This document shows positions 1 to 11,094 of a stretch of DNA of 26,072 bases, in pieces. Numbering within the stretch: position 1 is the stretch's first letter; every line of letters begins with the position of its first letter. The notes beneath the pieces are model-generated. The model did not search any database and was not told the DNA's origin. It was given only the letters and a program-made list of their open reading frames with translations. This DNA is from Pelargonium cotyledonis. Its lineage: Eukaryota > Streptophyta > Magnoliopsida > Geraniales > Geraniaceae. The DNA lies in assembly GCA_036897625.1 (NCBI GenBank), contig JAYMTA010000612.1, positions 1-26,072 of the forward strand. The letters are read 5' to 3'. A program made the translations under genes and the position numbers.

Positions 1-453
1 AGTAAACCATTGAAAATACAAACTTGTATATATAAAAATAATAAATAGAAACACATATATGTTGTATTTCCACGATAGTAGAATATTTTTGTTGTTGAAG
101 ATTGAGTGTATTTGATTTTGGTGTTTGTTATGAAGTGAATGATGGAAAATAGGGTTTAGAGTTTTTATATTGATACAATGAGAGAAGTAGAAATAAACAA
201 TAAATTTTACAGGAATCAAAATCCAATAACATATAAAATTACAATGACTAATTACATAATTTTTAATAAAAAAGGTAGATTGTACAAATACAATTAACAT
301 TTATTTAATTTTTTTATTACTTATAGGTGATAAGGGTTCACTATTTATTTGTCTAGTATTTATATATTTGGTTGAAGCCACATATTTGTTTAGTTACTAT
401 AATTTGTGCACATGAAATAGTTGATTTGTTAATAAATTCTTACTCTTTGTTTG

Positions 454-574
454 ATATGGGGTCACCATAAAATAACAGTGAGGTTACTACTCATTTACAT
501 TAAAGATAAATAAAATTTTTATTATTAAATAACACTAAAAAAAATGGCTTTAGTGAGATCACTTGACCCCATAT
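454..574. repeat. short inverted-repeat structure, possible MITE remnant
   Basis: The 11-bp sequence ATATGGGGTCA at 454-464 is matched in inverted orientation by TGACCCCATAT at 564-574, enclosing about 100 bp of AT-rich DNA. Pairing does not extend clearly beyond the 11 bp and I see no convincing target-site duplication. The pair could be the ends of a small non-autonomous DNA transposon or a chance palindrome in AT-rich DNA. Confidence 0.25.
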
Positions 575-999
575 GAGAGCTTGTGGCTCCGCCACTGTTT
601 ATTAGTATCATATAAATAATAAACTTGCAATCGCTACGTGCGTGCGTGTAAAAACATTCAAATACGTAAATAAGTGCACAAAAACTTATGTATAATTTTT
701 ATATGCAATGAGTAAATTGATGGTTAGATTTATATTTGTGCATTTATTTGCATTTAGTTTGAGCATCTATATATATGTGTGTGTATATGGATGTATAAGC
801 ATGTGTGCGTTGGGAGAAATTTAAGTGAAGAGTTATTTTGTTTTGTTAAAATTATTAATGAAGTTTTGACACTTCATTAAAATTATATATGAATATAGAT
901 AGTTGTTCAGCTATTACTTTAATCACTAGGTGAGTATGAGTGAACTTTTAGGTGACGTTGGTTTAATGTAGTTTTTTAACTTAATTAAAATATTTGAAC

Positions 1000-1115
1000 T
1001 CTCTTTCTCAATAGTTAAATAAATATAAATTTTAAGGAATTGAAATACCATTGTAGATGTGGTATTTCAATTTCTTCAAATTTTTAATTATTTAACTCAT
1101 TTGAGGAAAGAGAAT
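1000..1115. repeat. foldback (MITE-like) hairpin with arms of about 50 bp
   Basis: Two arms of about 50-55 bp (about 1000-1050 and 1060-1115) are inverted copies of each other around a 9-bp loop. The innermost 15 bp pair almost perfectly (AATTGAAATACCA against TGGTATTTCAATT) and the outer parts pair with small gaps (CTCTTTCTCAA against TTGAGGAAAGAG). This is the structure of a foldback MITE or of a young hairpin locus that could give rise to small RNAs. It contains no coding sequence. The superfamily is not clear because no target-site duplication is obvious. Confidence 0.55.
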
Positions 1116-3689
1116 AATTTTTTAATCCCAAATATGCCCTTATGAAAAAATTAAACGAACACAATAATTATAAATTTATAATGCCCAACATATTCTCAAT
1201 TACTCGGAATTCAATTAAAATTTTCTGAACGAACACTACCTTAATGTTGTCTAATGATTTCATTGGTACATCATGATGTCACCCCATTAAATTTCACATA
1301 TATCCACTCAAATGAATTTATGCATGGGATCCAATATATATTTCTATTAAAGAAGTGTTATAATCTCATTTACGGTTAAACTTAAGTTAAAAAGTAATAC
1401 CATGTGATAGTTTTTAATTATAAAACAAAATACTCGATTGTATGGCCATATTAAGTTGATTGTTCTTAAGTGGTTGAGTCGTATCACGAATGATGACAAA
1501 ATACTTAAATCCCATAATATGACTAATCTTTTGAGTCAACAAGTTGCTATGTTCTCTCTTTGATTTTGAGAATCGTTTTGATATAGCACAAATCTTTCAC
1601 AAATAGCAACTAGCAAGCAATAAGGATCCACAAGACTTCTAGATAGATACATATATATTGTCTTTCTAATATTATTCTCCAATTGATGTGATCTCCCGGA
1701 ACTTAGGTGTGAATCCTGATCAGTCAAAAACCACTTGTCATACAACTTGTAAACTTACACTTTGATTATACCATCAATTCAAGTCACTATTTCACTAATA
1801 ATATTCGTCTTCATTCTAGATTACTAGTTAGTGATTAGTCTAATCAAGAGGATCTCACACATTTTTAGAACATAAAATTTAGGGATTACTAAACACAGGT
1901 ACATAGATGCACGTAATTGTATCAAATCACAAAATTTAGAAATAACCTAAATACAAGTTGTTAGGAACTTAATTAGAAGCGCAATAATTACACCGACGAC
2001 CCTTGTTATAGTGTGTGTGATTTGATTAATATTTTTAACTTCCTTGTTCTGTCTCACTTAAAATGATGTCACAATATCACACATATATAATTATTATATA
2101 TTTAACTGCACTTATTTTAAATTTATTATTTATTTGAATATTTGCTCGATGAGTCAACAAAATAACAACTTTTAATTCGGACATCACGTTGGTGTTAAAT
2201 TCAAACATGATAAAATAACATTTATCATCTCAATTACATATTCAAATTCAAATTAATATCTAATTATTGATATTATCTCGAATTCATAATTTGAAAACAT
2301 TAATATCAAATAAAAAACTGTTCATAAAAAAAGAAAGAAGAAGATGATTATAAGATCGAGGGTGTTGCAAGGCCACATATTAAAATGTATAAAATCAAAG
2401 AAATTAGAGGCTTATGTTTTGCCAGCTGAAAGGGAATTGTGTAATGTGAATGTGATGATATACGATTGAAATAGAATCAAGAACACAATCTCAATCTCAT
2501 CTAATAATTAAAAAACATGTGTCTTCTATATGATTTAGGATAGGCAACTACCATTCTATGATCCCTTCTCATCTTATCATGAGACCCAAAATGAGTCTAA
2601 TCATTTTTATTTAGAAAAAAAATATGAATATATTAGTTATTGTTGTATATTTTCTTTTATATCTCTACACACGTGTAGTCGAAAAATAAAATAAAAAATA
2701 TATTGATTGGGGCTCTTGATTCACATTTCTGAACCGCTCCAAGGTCCCCGCTTGTTCGTGTCACCTCCAATAATATTCCACTATGACATTCTGCTTTACT
2801 AGTACGCTAAGACGCTATTTGTAGTGGTAAAGGCTCCTATAGAGGTTTTGATCCTTCTTGTGACGCTCGAAGGTCGTGCAGGAACTTCTTGACTTGTCTG
2901 GTGCTCCCAAACGGGGGGCGCCCGAGGAGGTAGAGCCGAACCTACAAAGTGGGTCTCGAAATAGATAGTGATATTTTGCGAGTTTATATACTTCTTCTTG
3001 TTAACAAGAATGGGCCCACGTTTGAGTCATTAACTTCTCTAAGTTGTTTTCTTTCTCCATAAACTCTCTCTAAGTTTTATAATTGCTAGTTGAGACTTAT
3101 TCTCACGCCCGATTCGATATCCTAGAATTACATCTGGGATGTTTTGTTAACGGTGTGTCATCTCACGCAACTCTAAAGTTCACAATCGATCGAGATCCGA
3201 GAAGCTCAAGAGAAAATTTGGATTTAGAACATTTTCTATGTAATTCTCAACATGTGGACAAAACAAAAAAGGTAATCTAGGGTGCTTACTTAATCAAGTA
3301 AAAACAAGCGCATTACATAAATTATCAATAATATTCTTATTATAAGCCAGATAAGTTATAGTAATCCTTAAAAGAAGTTCCAAGTGGTTGGAAGATATTA
3401 TGCTTTATCAACCATTTCAATGGTAAGATATGGATTCATAAGATTTCAAGCAACTTCTTCAGAAAAAATCTCAGAGCTTCTATATTTTGGTACAGCTATT
3501 ACTAAAATAAGATGCAGAACTTACACAAATACAAGAAACTGTGTACATTCTCCTCTGAAGGCCAAAACCACTAATAGATACTCAAATAAACATTTAATTT
3601 ATGTCCCTAGCAGCTAAAAGAATTTGAATCCATGTATTCCAAATACCAAAACAATAAACTAACTATAAGGAAGGTAGTGTTCATTAACA

Positions 3690-5732
3690 TCAAATTAAAT
3701 CTGCAACATTTGCAGGCAGCTCCTCAATAACCACACTATAGAACTTCTGGATATCATACAGCATCTTCTCGTCGTCACGCGTCACAAAGTTGATTGCAAC
3801 GCCTTTTCTCCCAAATCTCCCACTCCGACCAATACGATGAAGATAGTTCTCTGGTTGAGTTGGCAGATCATAGTTGATGACCAACGACACCTGCTGAACA
3901 TCTATTCCCCGAGCCAGAAGGTCAGTGGTTATGAGCACTCGAGAGGATCCTGATCGAAACTCGCGCATGATGATGTCTCTTGTATTCTGGTCCATGTCTC
4001 CATGGGTGGCTGAGACGGTGTGGTCGCGACTCCTCATTTGGTCAGTCAGCCAGTCAACCTTGCGTCTAGTGTTCACAAAGATGACACTCTGAGTGATCGC
4101 CAAGGTCTCGTAGAGGTCACATAAAGTGTCGAGTTTCCACTCTTCCTTGTCACAATTGACAGGGAACTGTTTAATGCCCTCGAGGGTGAGCTCATCGCGC
4201 TTAACCAGAATCCTTACGGGTTTGTTCATGAATTTCCTGGTTATTTCAAGAGCTTCTGGTGGCATTGTGGCAGAAAACACACCAAACTGGATCTTTGCGG
4301 GAGTTGCTGGAAGATATCATAGATCTGAGGCCAAGGATGACAACATATATATCAGTACTCTATATATCTATTAGAGATCACATTAACAGGACACCATACC
4401 AACAAAAACAAGTTGGCATTGCAATCAATGTATAAACAAGACATATATATATACAACCAAGAAACTTTATGTTGCATGAAAGTTCTACACAAGACAACAC
4501 AATACAAGTGAAAAAAGAATAGTTCAAGAGTAGTATTCCTTAACAGCAAGAAGAAAACACAACTACAAAATAACATACTCAATAACTCGTTGTACCTCTT
4601 TGCCACCATATATATGAACAATTAAGCAACTGTGTCCTAAGTTTTCAAATGAGCCAAAAAAACATGTTTCCTCTAATGAGATGTTGATCACTAAGGATTC
4701 ATGTGGCCAATCCCAACAACGTTTGGGAAGTGACTTGGTTGTTGTTGTTGATCACTAACCAATGGTAACAAAGAAAAAAAAAACTCTGAGGAAAAATATC
4801 TCCCCGCAAGTACCAAGAAAAAAGGGCTTAAGCTTGCAGGGTATGAAGAATTACAGATGATAAGTTATTAATTATTATGAAATGCTGTAAGCACAATTAG
4901 TAGCAAGGGGAAGAAATGAACCTGATTTTTAAAACCTCGGGAAAGCATTTCATCAGCCTCGTCCAAAACAAACATTCTGATGTATTTGGCATGAAGAGAT
5001 TGTCTCCGCAACATGTCAAAGACACGGCCTGGAGTACCAACAACAATATGAACCCCTGCAGCGAGGATCCGTTGATCCTCACGAACACTGGTCCCACCAA
5101 CGCAGGCATGAACCTGAACACCCAAAAAATCACCCAGTGCTCGCATGACCTTTTCAATTTGTTGTGCAAGCTCCCTAGTAGGAGCTAGAACCAACGCCTG
5201 GCATTCATTTAGTGTAATCCAACTGCTGCAAGATTCCTGAGCAGAAAGTTGCTGTTTTGCCAGTACCAGATTGTGCCTGCTGAATTACATCCAGACCTTG
5301 ACAAAAAGGCACAATTCCTCTCTGTTGAATTGCAGACGGTTTTTCAAATCCTTCATACAATAATCATGAAAGCGGTCAAGCAACACAGGTTTATATCAGA
5401 AAAAGGTTCAAAGAGAAGAAAAAAAAAGCAAAATGAGTAGAAAAGAGATATAAGATTACCATATGCATATATGCCTCTAAGAAGGTTCTCTTTCAAACCC
5501 ATTTTATCGAAACTATCATGACTTTCGTCATATTTAGTAAAAAAATCCTGTCCTTCTTCTGAAATCCTGTTATCACAAACCTTGGTTAGGCAACATAGTC
5601 ACATGCTAGAATGATCAACACCTGCGTCCGTAATACATGACTGGAGGAGGAAAATAGAACTTACAATTCACTTAATTTGCTGTCATAATGACAAGGATCA
5701 AACTGCGAGCCATCAGGTGGTACACCAGCCAT
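3690..5732 (-). pseudogene. eIF4A DEAD-box RNA helicase copy, broken by two small deletions
   Basis: A second eIF4A copy, with coding exons 5732-5665, 5566-5460, 5350-4922 and 4324-3690. The first two are the same length as in the intact neighbour (68 and 107 bp). The third is 429 instead of 431 bp and the fourth 635 instead of 636 bp. The 2-bp loss lies near 5206-5213, just after QQLDYT, and brings a TGA at once. The 1-bp loss lies near 4296-4301, in the QLPPK stretch before SAT. All splice sites, the start codon, the GTGKT, DEAD, SAT and HRIGRSGR motifs and the stop remain. Differences from the intact copy are mostly synonymous, so selection kept this copy for a long time before it broke. 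Product if it were translated: the ATP-dependent mRNA-unwinding subunit of eIF4F. Assembly error is the main alternative to real inactivation. Confidence 0.85.
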
Positions 5733-5733
5733 A

Positions 5734-6340
5734 CTACAACAATAAAAGAAGAAGGTAAGTTAAAGAAAAGAACTATCATAAGCTCACAAGTAAACAACTA
5801 TAATTATGGGTGCTTTGCACCAAATCAAATACACAAAAAAGAATTCCAAATAAAATTGCAGTTCAATGAATTATTCAATAGCCAGAACAATAAGAGACCC
5901 ATAAATTACAACTACCATCATATAGATGCACTCACAGTCCCACACTTAGCAAGTAACCACAGGTTCCCAAGACAAATAATCCTAAAAGTACAGAACCAAA
6001 CACTTGAAAGTTGAAACAGGATCAAATTAAAAACTAATCAAATAATATTTACTCAAGAAAACTGATGCTGCAGATTTTCAGCACAGTTAATTAAGCCTAA
6101 CATCACCTAAATCTAACAGAGATTCATCAAAACACCAACATTAGTGATCACAATCCAATCAGCACAAATCCAGACAAGCACAATTGAAACCCACCTTACG
6201 AAATTGTTGAATGTATAGAAAGATTGCAAAAAGGTTGGAGCTTTCTTCTCTGAAACTCTACCCAGATGGATCTGACAGACAAACGGACTGTTGTTGTTGG
6301 TTGTTCGTTTCTCTTTCGTTGATCAAAAAAAAAAAACCCA
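5734..6340 (-). other. 5' leader and leader intron of the minus-strand eIF4A copy
   Basis: On the minus strand a TATAAA at about 6367-6374 is followed by a leader exon that probably runs from about 6340 to 6200. A strong donor (GTAAGG, with its GT at 6199-6198) pairs with an acceptor ending at 5734, one base before the ATG. The intron would be 466 bp. The intact neighbour has the same design, with a leader intron ending just before the ATG. The leader start is estimated from the TATA spacing and is not seen directly. Confidence 0.55.
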
Positions 6341-6373
6341 GATTTATTATCTTGCCAATCCAGCTTTTTTATA

Positions 6374-6745
6374 CTGCAAAATATTTTTCCTTTTATTTCA
6401 CGAATTTGTAAAATTTTGCTTTTCTTAAACTCTCCACTTTTCCTAGCACAAATCGGAAATTTGAACCCTAGCCTTTTCCTAGCTCCAAAGTCGGTTCCTG
6501 TGCGATTGTCGTTACTCGTTACGTTTCTTTACCGCCAATTAAAACGTTTTCTTATTGGGCTCAATAAATGGGCCTTATAAGCCCATGTTAGGCCCGGCTC
6601 AAATGGGCACTTAACCTAGTTACGTTACTTGACACAGACGACGTCGTAGGGGAGGTTATGGAAGTAAATAATTGGAGATAGTAGGGGCAAAAGGGGGAAA
6701 GGAAAAAGCGAAGCACCAAAACCCCTGACCTTTTTGTCTTGCCAC
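6374..6745. promoter_or_regulatory. shared (bidirectional) promoter between two eIF4A copies
   Basis: About 400 bp separate the inferred transcription starts of the two divergent eIF4A copies. At 6555-6608 there are five TGGGC cores in both orientations, which are site II elements bound by TCP factors in plant ribosomal and translation genes. They include the near-palindrome ATGGGCCTTATAAGCCCAT at 6568-6586. A CCCTA-type motif (AACCCTAG) lies near 6465. The minus side has a TATA box near 6370. No clear TATA is seen on the plus side. Site II plus telo-box control is known for growth-linked translation genes. That one block drives both copies is inferred from geometry. Confidence 0.6.
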
Positions 6746-7819
6746 ACACCACAGTCCACATTCTCTTACTCTTCGGCTGCGTGCGTTCCTCAACTCCTCG
6801 AACCAGACAGAGATCCGGGGTGTTTAGGAAACCCTAACCCTAAAATCACTCTCACCAACTGTTTTTTCGCTTCCTCCAACTCTCAACTTCGGTACGATCG
6901 TCTCTTTCTCTTTCCTTGTTTTACAGTTGTTTTGAATCTTATAGGGTATTTTGTGTTTCCGTTTTGTTTTTGAGTTTTTTAATCAAATATCTATGGATTG
7001 TTGCTCTAATTCTTATATTCTTCTGGTGTTTCTGGATGAATTTTTGTTTTATTGTGCTTGGATTGGTGCCTGCGAAAACGTAGGAGAAAAAATAGGTTCC
7101 TTCACAATTGATTAGATTAGGGTGGTGATAAACATAAAGAGACGCCAACAGCATGAATCACGTATTTCGTTTTTTTTTTTTTGTTAAGTATATTTCTAAT
7201 ATACTAATTTTCTAGGCAATGAGATCTTTTTTCACTGATCTGGTTTGGTGAATGTTTCATTTCTTAATTTCTCTGAAAAACAGCCTACATGTTTCAGGTG
7301 AATATTTTGTTGTCATTTTTGTTTTGCTTAAGTTACTCGAATTTTATTATATTCTGTAACTCTGTGCATACTTCTTATTTGAAGTAAGAGTACTGTACAG
7401 AGCATGTTATTTAGTTCCTTATGTATTGGTTCCTTACTATGCACTCACTCACTAAACATGAGTGACACGTGATTGGATAAGATGTTATTTTATTTTTCTT
7501 TCATATTCATTTGTTTGATACAGTATTAATTAATATTTGAAATGTATTCCCAATTGCCATGTTTTTTCTCTTGCAATAGTATCCTAGTCTGTCCTTGGCA
7601 GTGAGCTTTACTTGTTGTCATTTTGTTCATCTTTAATCAAATGTTCATTTGTTAATATTCCATGGCAAGAAATTTTCATTATGTTACCTTTAAATGAACA
7701 CTTTGAAACTAAAATTTAGTATGTGACCAAACTTTAAATGTGGCTACGATCATTTGTTAATAAGTTGGTTTTCATCATATGGTATAATTAGAGTTCAATT
7801 TTTTTTACTGCTCTCAGTG
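6740..7819 (+). other. 5' leader exon and leader intron of the intact eIF4A gene
   Basis: The non-coding first exon probably runs from about 6740 to 6891 and ends at a GT donor (GGTACGATCG, cut after 6891). The intron has a T-rich 3' end and closes at CTCTCAG (7811-7817), leaving two leader bases before the ATG at 7820. The leader start is inferred. Introns in this position often raise expression of plant translation genes, but no such effect can be read from the sequence. Confidence 0.6.
6829..6845 (+). promoter_or_regulatory. double telo-box in the 5' leader of eIF4A
   Basis: AAACCCTAACCCTAAA is two overlapping plant telo-box motifs. They are typical of promoters and leaders of ribosomal-protein and translation-factor genes, where they act together with site II elements. 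The motif sits in the predicted first (non-coding) exon, upstream of the donor at 6892. Confidence 0.7.
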
Positions 7820-9757
7820 ATGGCTGGTTCGGCACCTGAAGGATCTCAATTTGATGCTCGTCAATATGATGCTAAAATGAGTGACTTGTAAGTTTCCCTA
7901 TTTGAATGCTGAAGTTGTAGTATGCATGCTATTCTTTTTGTTCTATATGTCATGCTATTGTGTCTTGTTAAGGATAAAATACTTATGATTTGTCTGGTGA
8001 ATTTGTTGGAGCAGACTTGGAGTTGAAGAAAATGACTTTTTCACTCCATATGATGAAGTTTATGATAGTTTTGATGCTATGGGATTGCAAGAGAATCTCT
8101 TGAGGGGCATCTATGCATATGGTATGTCAGATGTTGCTCTAATTCTTTCCTTACTCCGAGACTTGTGATTTAGTATACTGTAAGGAGTCACTTTATTCAA
8201 CTGTAGCATCATACCCTTATTTATAACAGATAAGATTATTCACATTTTTCAATTTACCATATAGCCTTTTATATTAATGATTAACTTTTCATGACATTTT
8301 GGTATTTGCTTATTTTTGTTGTTTATTGTAACTAATCAGAAAAGCCATCCTTGGTTATGACCGTATGTCTGTCTTAAATAAACTGTTGGTCGCTCATTGC
8401 ACGCACCCACATGTTATTATAACGTCGCAATTCACTGCCTTGTTCCCTTTTTATATAATTGGTAATGTAGGTGTCAAAATGGGTAATTGATGTCTCTTAA
8501 TTTCTCTTAAGGTTTTGAGAAGCCCTCTGCAATTCAGCAAAGGGGCATTGTTCCCTTCTGCAAGGGACTTGATGTAATTCAACAAGCTCAGTCAGGAACT
8601 GGAAAGACAGCTACTTTCTGCTCTGGAGTTCTGCAGCAGCTTGATTATTCTGTAGTTGAATGTCAAGCGCTGGTTCTTGCACCCACTCGTGAGCTTGCCC
8701 AGCAAATTGAGAAGGTTATGCGTGCGCTAGGCGACTATCTTGGTGTCAAAGTCCATGCTTGTGTTGGTGGGACTAGTGTTCGTGAAGATCAGCGCATTCT
8801 TGCAAGTGGCGTCCATGTTGTTGTTGGAACTCCTGGTCGTGTGTTTGACATGTTACGGAGGCAATCACTTCGCCCTGATTATATCAAGATGTTTGTGTTG
8901 GATGAAGCTGATGAAATGCTTTCACGGGGGTTCAAGGATCAGGTACTCTAATATGTCCATTTGATGTGTTTTTTTTTGGGTATCCTTGTTCTGAATGTCA
9001 AGAATATATTATTCTACACTACTTGTTTCAATATCATTTTTCTTGTGTTAGGAAATGAATTACTATTGTGAAGCATAGCTTACTGTTTTTCTGTTTCTAA
9101 ACAAGAGTTCGTGTCTTGCAGATCTATGATATTTTCCAGTTGCTGCCACCAAAAATTCAGGTTGGGGTTTTCTCTGCCACAATGCCACCTGAGGCCCTTG
9201 AGATCACTAGGAAGTTTATGAACAAACCTGTGAGGATTCTTGTGAAGCGTGATGAGCTCACTCTTGAGGGTATTAAGCAATTTCATGTCAATGTTGACAA
9301 GGAGGAGTGGAAGCTGGAGACCCTTTGTGATCTATACGAGACTTTAGCAATTACCCAAAGTGTGATCTTTGTGAACACGAGGAGGAAAGTGGACTGGCTT
9401 ACAGACAAGATGCGCAGTCGTGATCACACAGTTTCTGCTACTCATGGTGACATGGACCAGAACACTAGAGATATCATTATGCGTGAATTTAGGTCTGGCT
9501 CTTCCCGTGTGCTCATCACCACTGATCTGTTGGCTCGTGGTATTGATGTCCAGCAAGTCTCTCTTGTTATAAACTATGATCTCCCCACACAACCAGAAAA
9601 CTACCTCCATCGTATTGGTCGTAGTGGACGTTTTGGGAGGAAGGGTGTTGCTATAAATTTTGTGACTAGGGAGGATGAGAAGATGCTTGCTGATATTCAG
9701 AAGTTCTACAATGTCATAATTGAGGAGCTTCCAGCAAATGTTGCTGATCTTCTTTGA
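7820..9757 (+). CDS. EIF4A: eukaryotic initiation factor 4A, intact DEAD-box RNA helicase
   Basis: ATP-dependent RNA helicase that unwinds mRNA leaders in the cytosolic eIF4F complex. Coding exons are 7820-7887, 8015-8121, 8512-8942 and 9122-9757. They join in frame to 413 codons plus TGA, the normal eIF4A length. Visible motifs are the Q-motif region ([12 protein letters not shown], from about residue 59), motif I AQSGTGKT (84-91), PTRELA (116-121), TPGR (165-168), DEAD (189-192), SAT (220-222), ARGID (340-344) and HRIGRSGR (365-372). The start is [12 protein letters not shown], just after an acceptor at 7817. A leader intron of about 926 bp (6892-7817) precedes it, a layout common in plant eIF4A genes. 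The gene stands head to head with a broken sister copy. Promoter motifs suggest growth-linked expression. The identification is very secure. Which numbered isoform it is cannot be told. Confidence 0.98.
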
Positions 9758-10564
9758 TTTACTTTTGATTCAACAAGGTAAAAGTGGTCTTTTGTTTTGA
9801 AGTCATTATTATTACTATTATTATTGTCATTATTTTTTTCTGAAGGTCTTAGGGCTTAGTTTAGCGGGGATTGGACTTGCCCAGCAACTGGGCGATAAGA
9901 GTAATGTGGCTTTGAGATGGTCGCCTATTCCTGTATTGGCTGTAGAAGAATCTGTTCTATTTACTTTGTTTTTTTTTTCCCCTTTCAATTTAGTCTTGGT
10001 ATGTTGGTAAAAATTGCTGAACTGGTTGTAGCTTGAATTAAACTCATTTTGATCTAAACTGTGTTTCTAAATTTTATTTACTTCTCATGTCATGAGATTA
10101 AACTTGAAAGTTATTTGACTCTAGATGCCGCCTTGCTGGATTTAGGCAAGAAGATGTGTTCATTGCTCGATGTGCTGTTGGATGTTTAATTTGCAACGCT
10201 TTTTCGTTAGTGGTGATTTTATGGCATGTTATGCCAAACATGAACTAATGTTTAAAGTTCGAGTTAATTATTGTCAAACCTACATATAGGTGGATATGCT
10301 AAAACGATCATGTTATGACCTTGTTTTCCTCCCGGGCTTTTCATCCACACTTTAGCCATCCATTTTCTTACTTATCTTGATAGACAAGTGCCCAATTGCA
10401 CTGCACATTTGTGGTGGATTTAGGTGTATCGGTTTTTTCTGTTGTGGAGGTAAAGAAATAGATCCTAATAATTAGCATTCTGCTAGACCTTTTGTAGTAT
10501 TCATGGGTGTGTAGTGTACATCTGATCTCCATTTTTAAAAAAAAATTAACTTTAATTGAATAGT
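9758..10564 (+). other. 3' untranslated region of eIF4A and intergenic DNA
   Basis: Downstream of the eIF4A stop codon the sequence is T-rich for about 300 bp, which fits a plant 3' untranslated region. The transcript end is not clear; AATTAAA-like signals occur near 10036. After about 10100 I see no gene, only ordinary AT-rich spacer up to the SINE at 10581. Confidence 0.4.
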
Positions 10565-10580
10565 AAAAATACATAAAGTA

Positions 10581-10720
10581 TTGTCTTTTTGGAGATGGCG
10601 AAATGGTTAAAAACACATATTTTTATGTGAAAAGTCGTGGGTTCAAATTTTATTGTTTCGGGTGGAGTTTAAAAGGGAGAATTACTTTCTATTGTGTATC
10701 TCAACTAGTTTAGTTTAAAA
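10581..10720 (+). mobile_element. tRNA-derived SINE with target-site duplications
   Basis: The body has a box A-like TGGCGAAATGGTTAAA near 10596 and a box B-like GGGTTCAAATTT near 10639, about 40 bp apart as in tRNA-derived SINEs. It ends in a run of A. It is flanked by near-identical direct repeats, AAAAATACATAAAGTA at 10565-10580 and AAAAATACATAAGTA at 10721-10735, which differ by one base. These are the duplications made by target-primed reverse transcription. The element is about 140 bp and non-coding. The SINE family is not identified. The well-kept duplications suggest a fairly recent insertion. Confidence 0.8.
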
Positions 10721-11034
10721 AAAAATACATAAGTATTTATTCATGAATTTTTGTCTTGGTCCCGCATATTTATTTGATGAAGTCATAAATAATGTGTAAT
10801 AATTCATGTAGAACAAAACAAAAATTGATAGAAGATTATGAAATTAAATATGAATTTTTGTGGTAAATAAATTCTGTACATGTGGTGAGGTCAGCCCCTA
10901 GAATGCGCCGTGTAAGAATCAAATTCCAAAAAGTTAGTTGCTCGAAAAATAGAATAAACAACAGCCAACCCATAACGCACAGCACACAACACAACAACAC
11001 ACATTCCAGCTTTTCGGTCCCCACCACATTCCCA

Positions 11035-11061
11035 TTCTTCTTCTTCTTCTTCTTCTTCTTC
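11035..11061 (+). repeat. TTC microsatellite in the leader of the DUF3511 gene
   Basis: About nine TTC units lie roughly 35 bp upstream of the start codon. Pyrimidine-rich tracts of this sort are common in plant 5' leaders. The run may vary in length between individuals. Confidence 0.85.
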
Positions 11062-11094
11062 CTCATCCGAATCCATCAAGCTCTCTGCAAATCC

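Larger units (their letters stand above)
1..3300. other. AT-rich intergenic stretch, no supported gene
   Basis: Very AT-rich DNA with only short open frames (at most about 70 codons) that match no family I recognise. It contains two foldback structures listed separately (454-574 and 1000-1115). From about 2705 to 3000 the base composition becomes clearly more GC-rich, which suggests an inserted repeat of unknown type. An open frame at 3083-3280 (65 codons) has no recognisable domain and I do not call it a gene. Confidence 0.6.

Noticed and set aside
3083-3280. 65-codon open frame with a weak protein-like look
   Set aside because: Too short, matches no family I know, and lies in repeat-like DNA.
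4660-4760. Inverted GATCACTAA words in the last intron of the minus eIF4A copy, as a possible MITE
   Set aside because: The matches are short, partly direct rather than inverted, and no target duplication is visible.
4868-5440. Micro-introns as an explanation for the frame breaks in the minus eIF4A copy
   Set aside because: The exons are shorter than in the intact copy by exactly 2 and 1 bp. Bases are missing, not added, so splicing cannot restore the frame.
10596-10650. A real tRNA gene
   Set aside because: Box A- and box B-like motifs are present, but no cloverleaf forms, and the A tail with target duplications marks a SINE.
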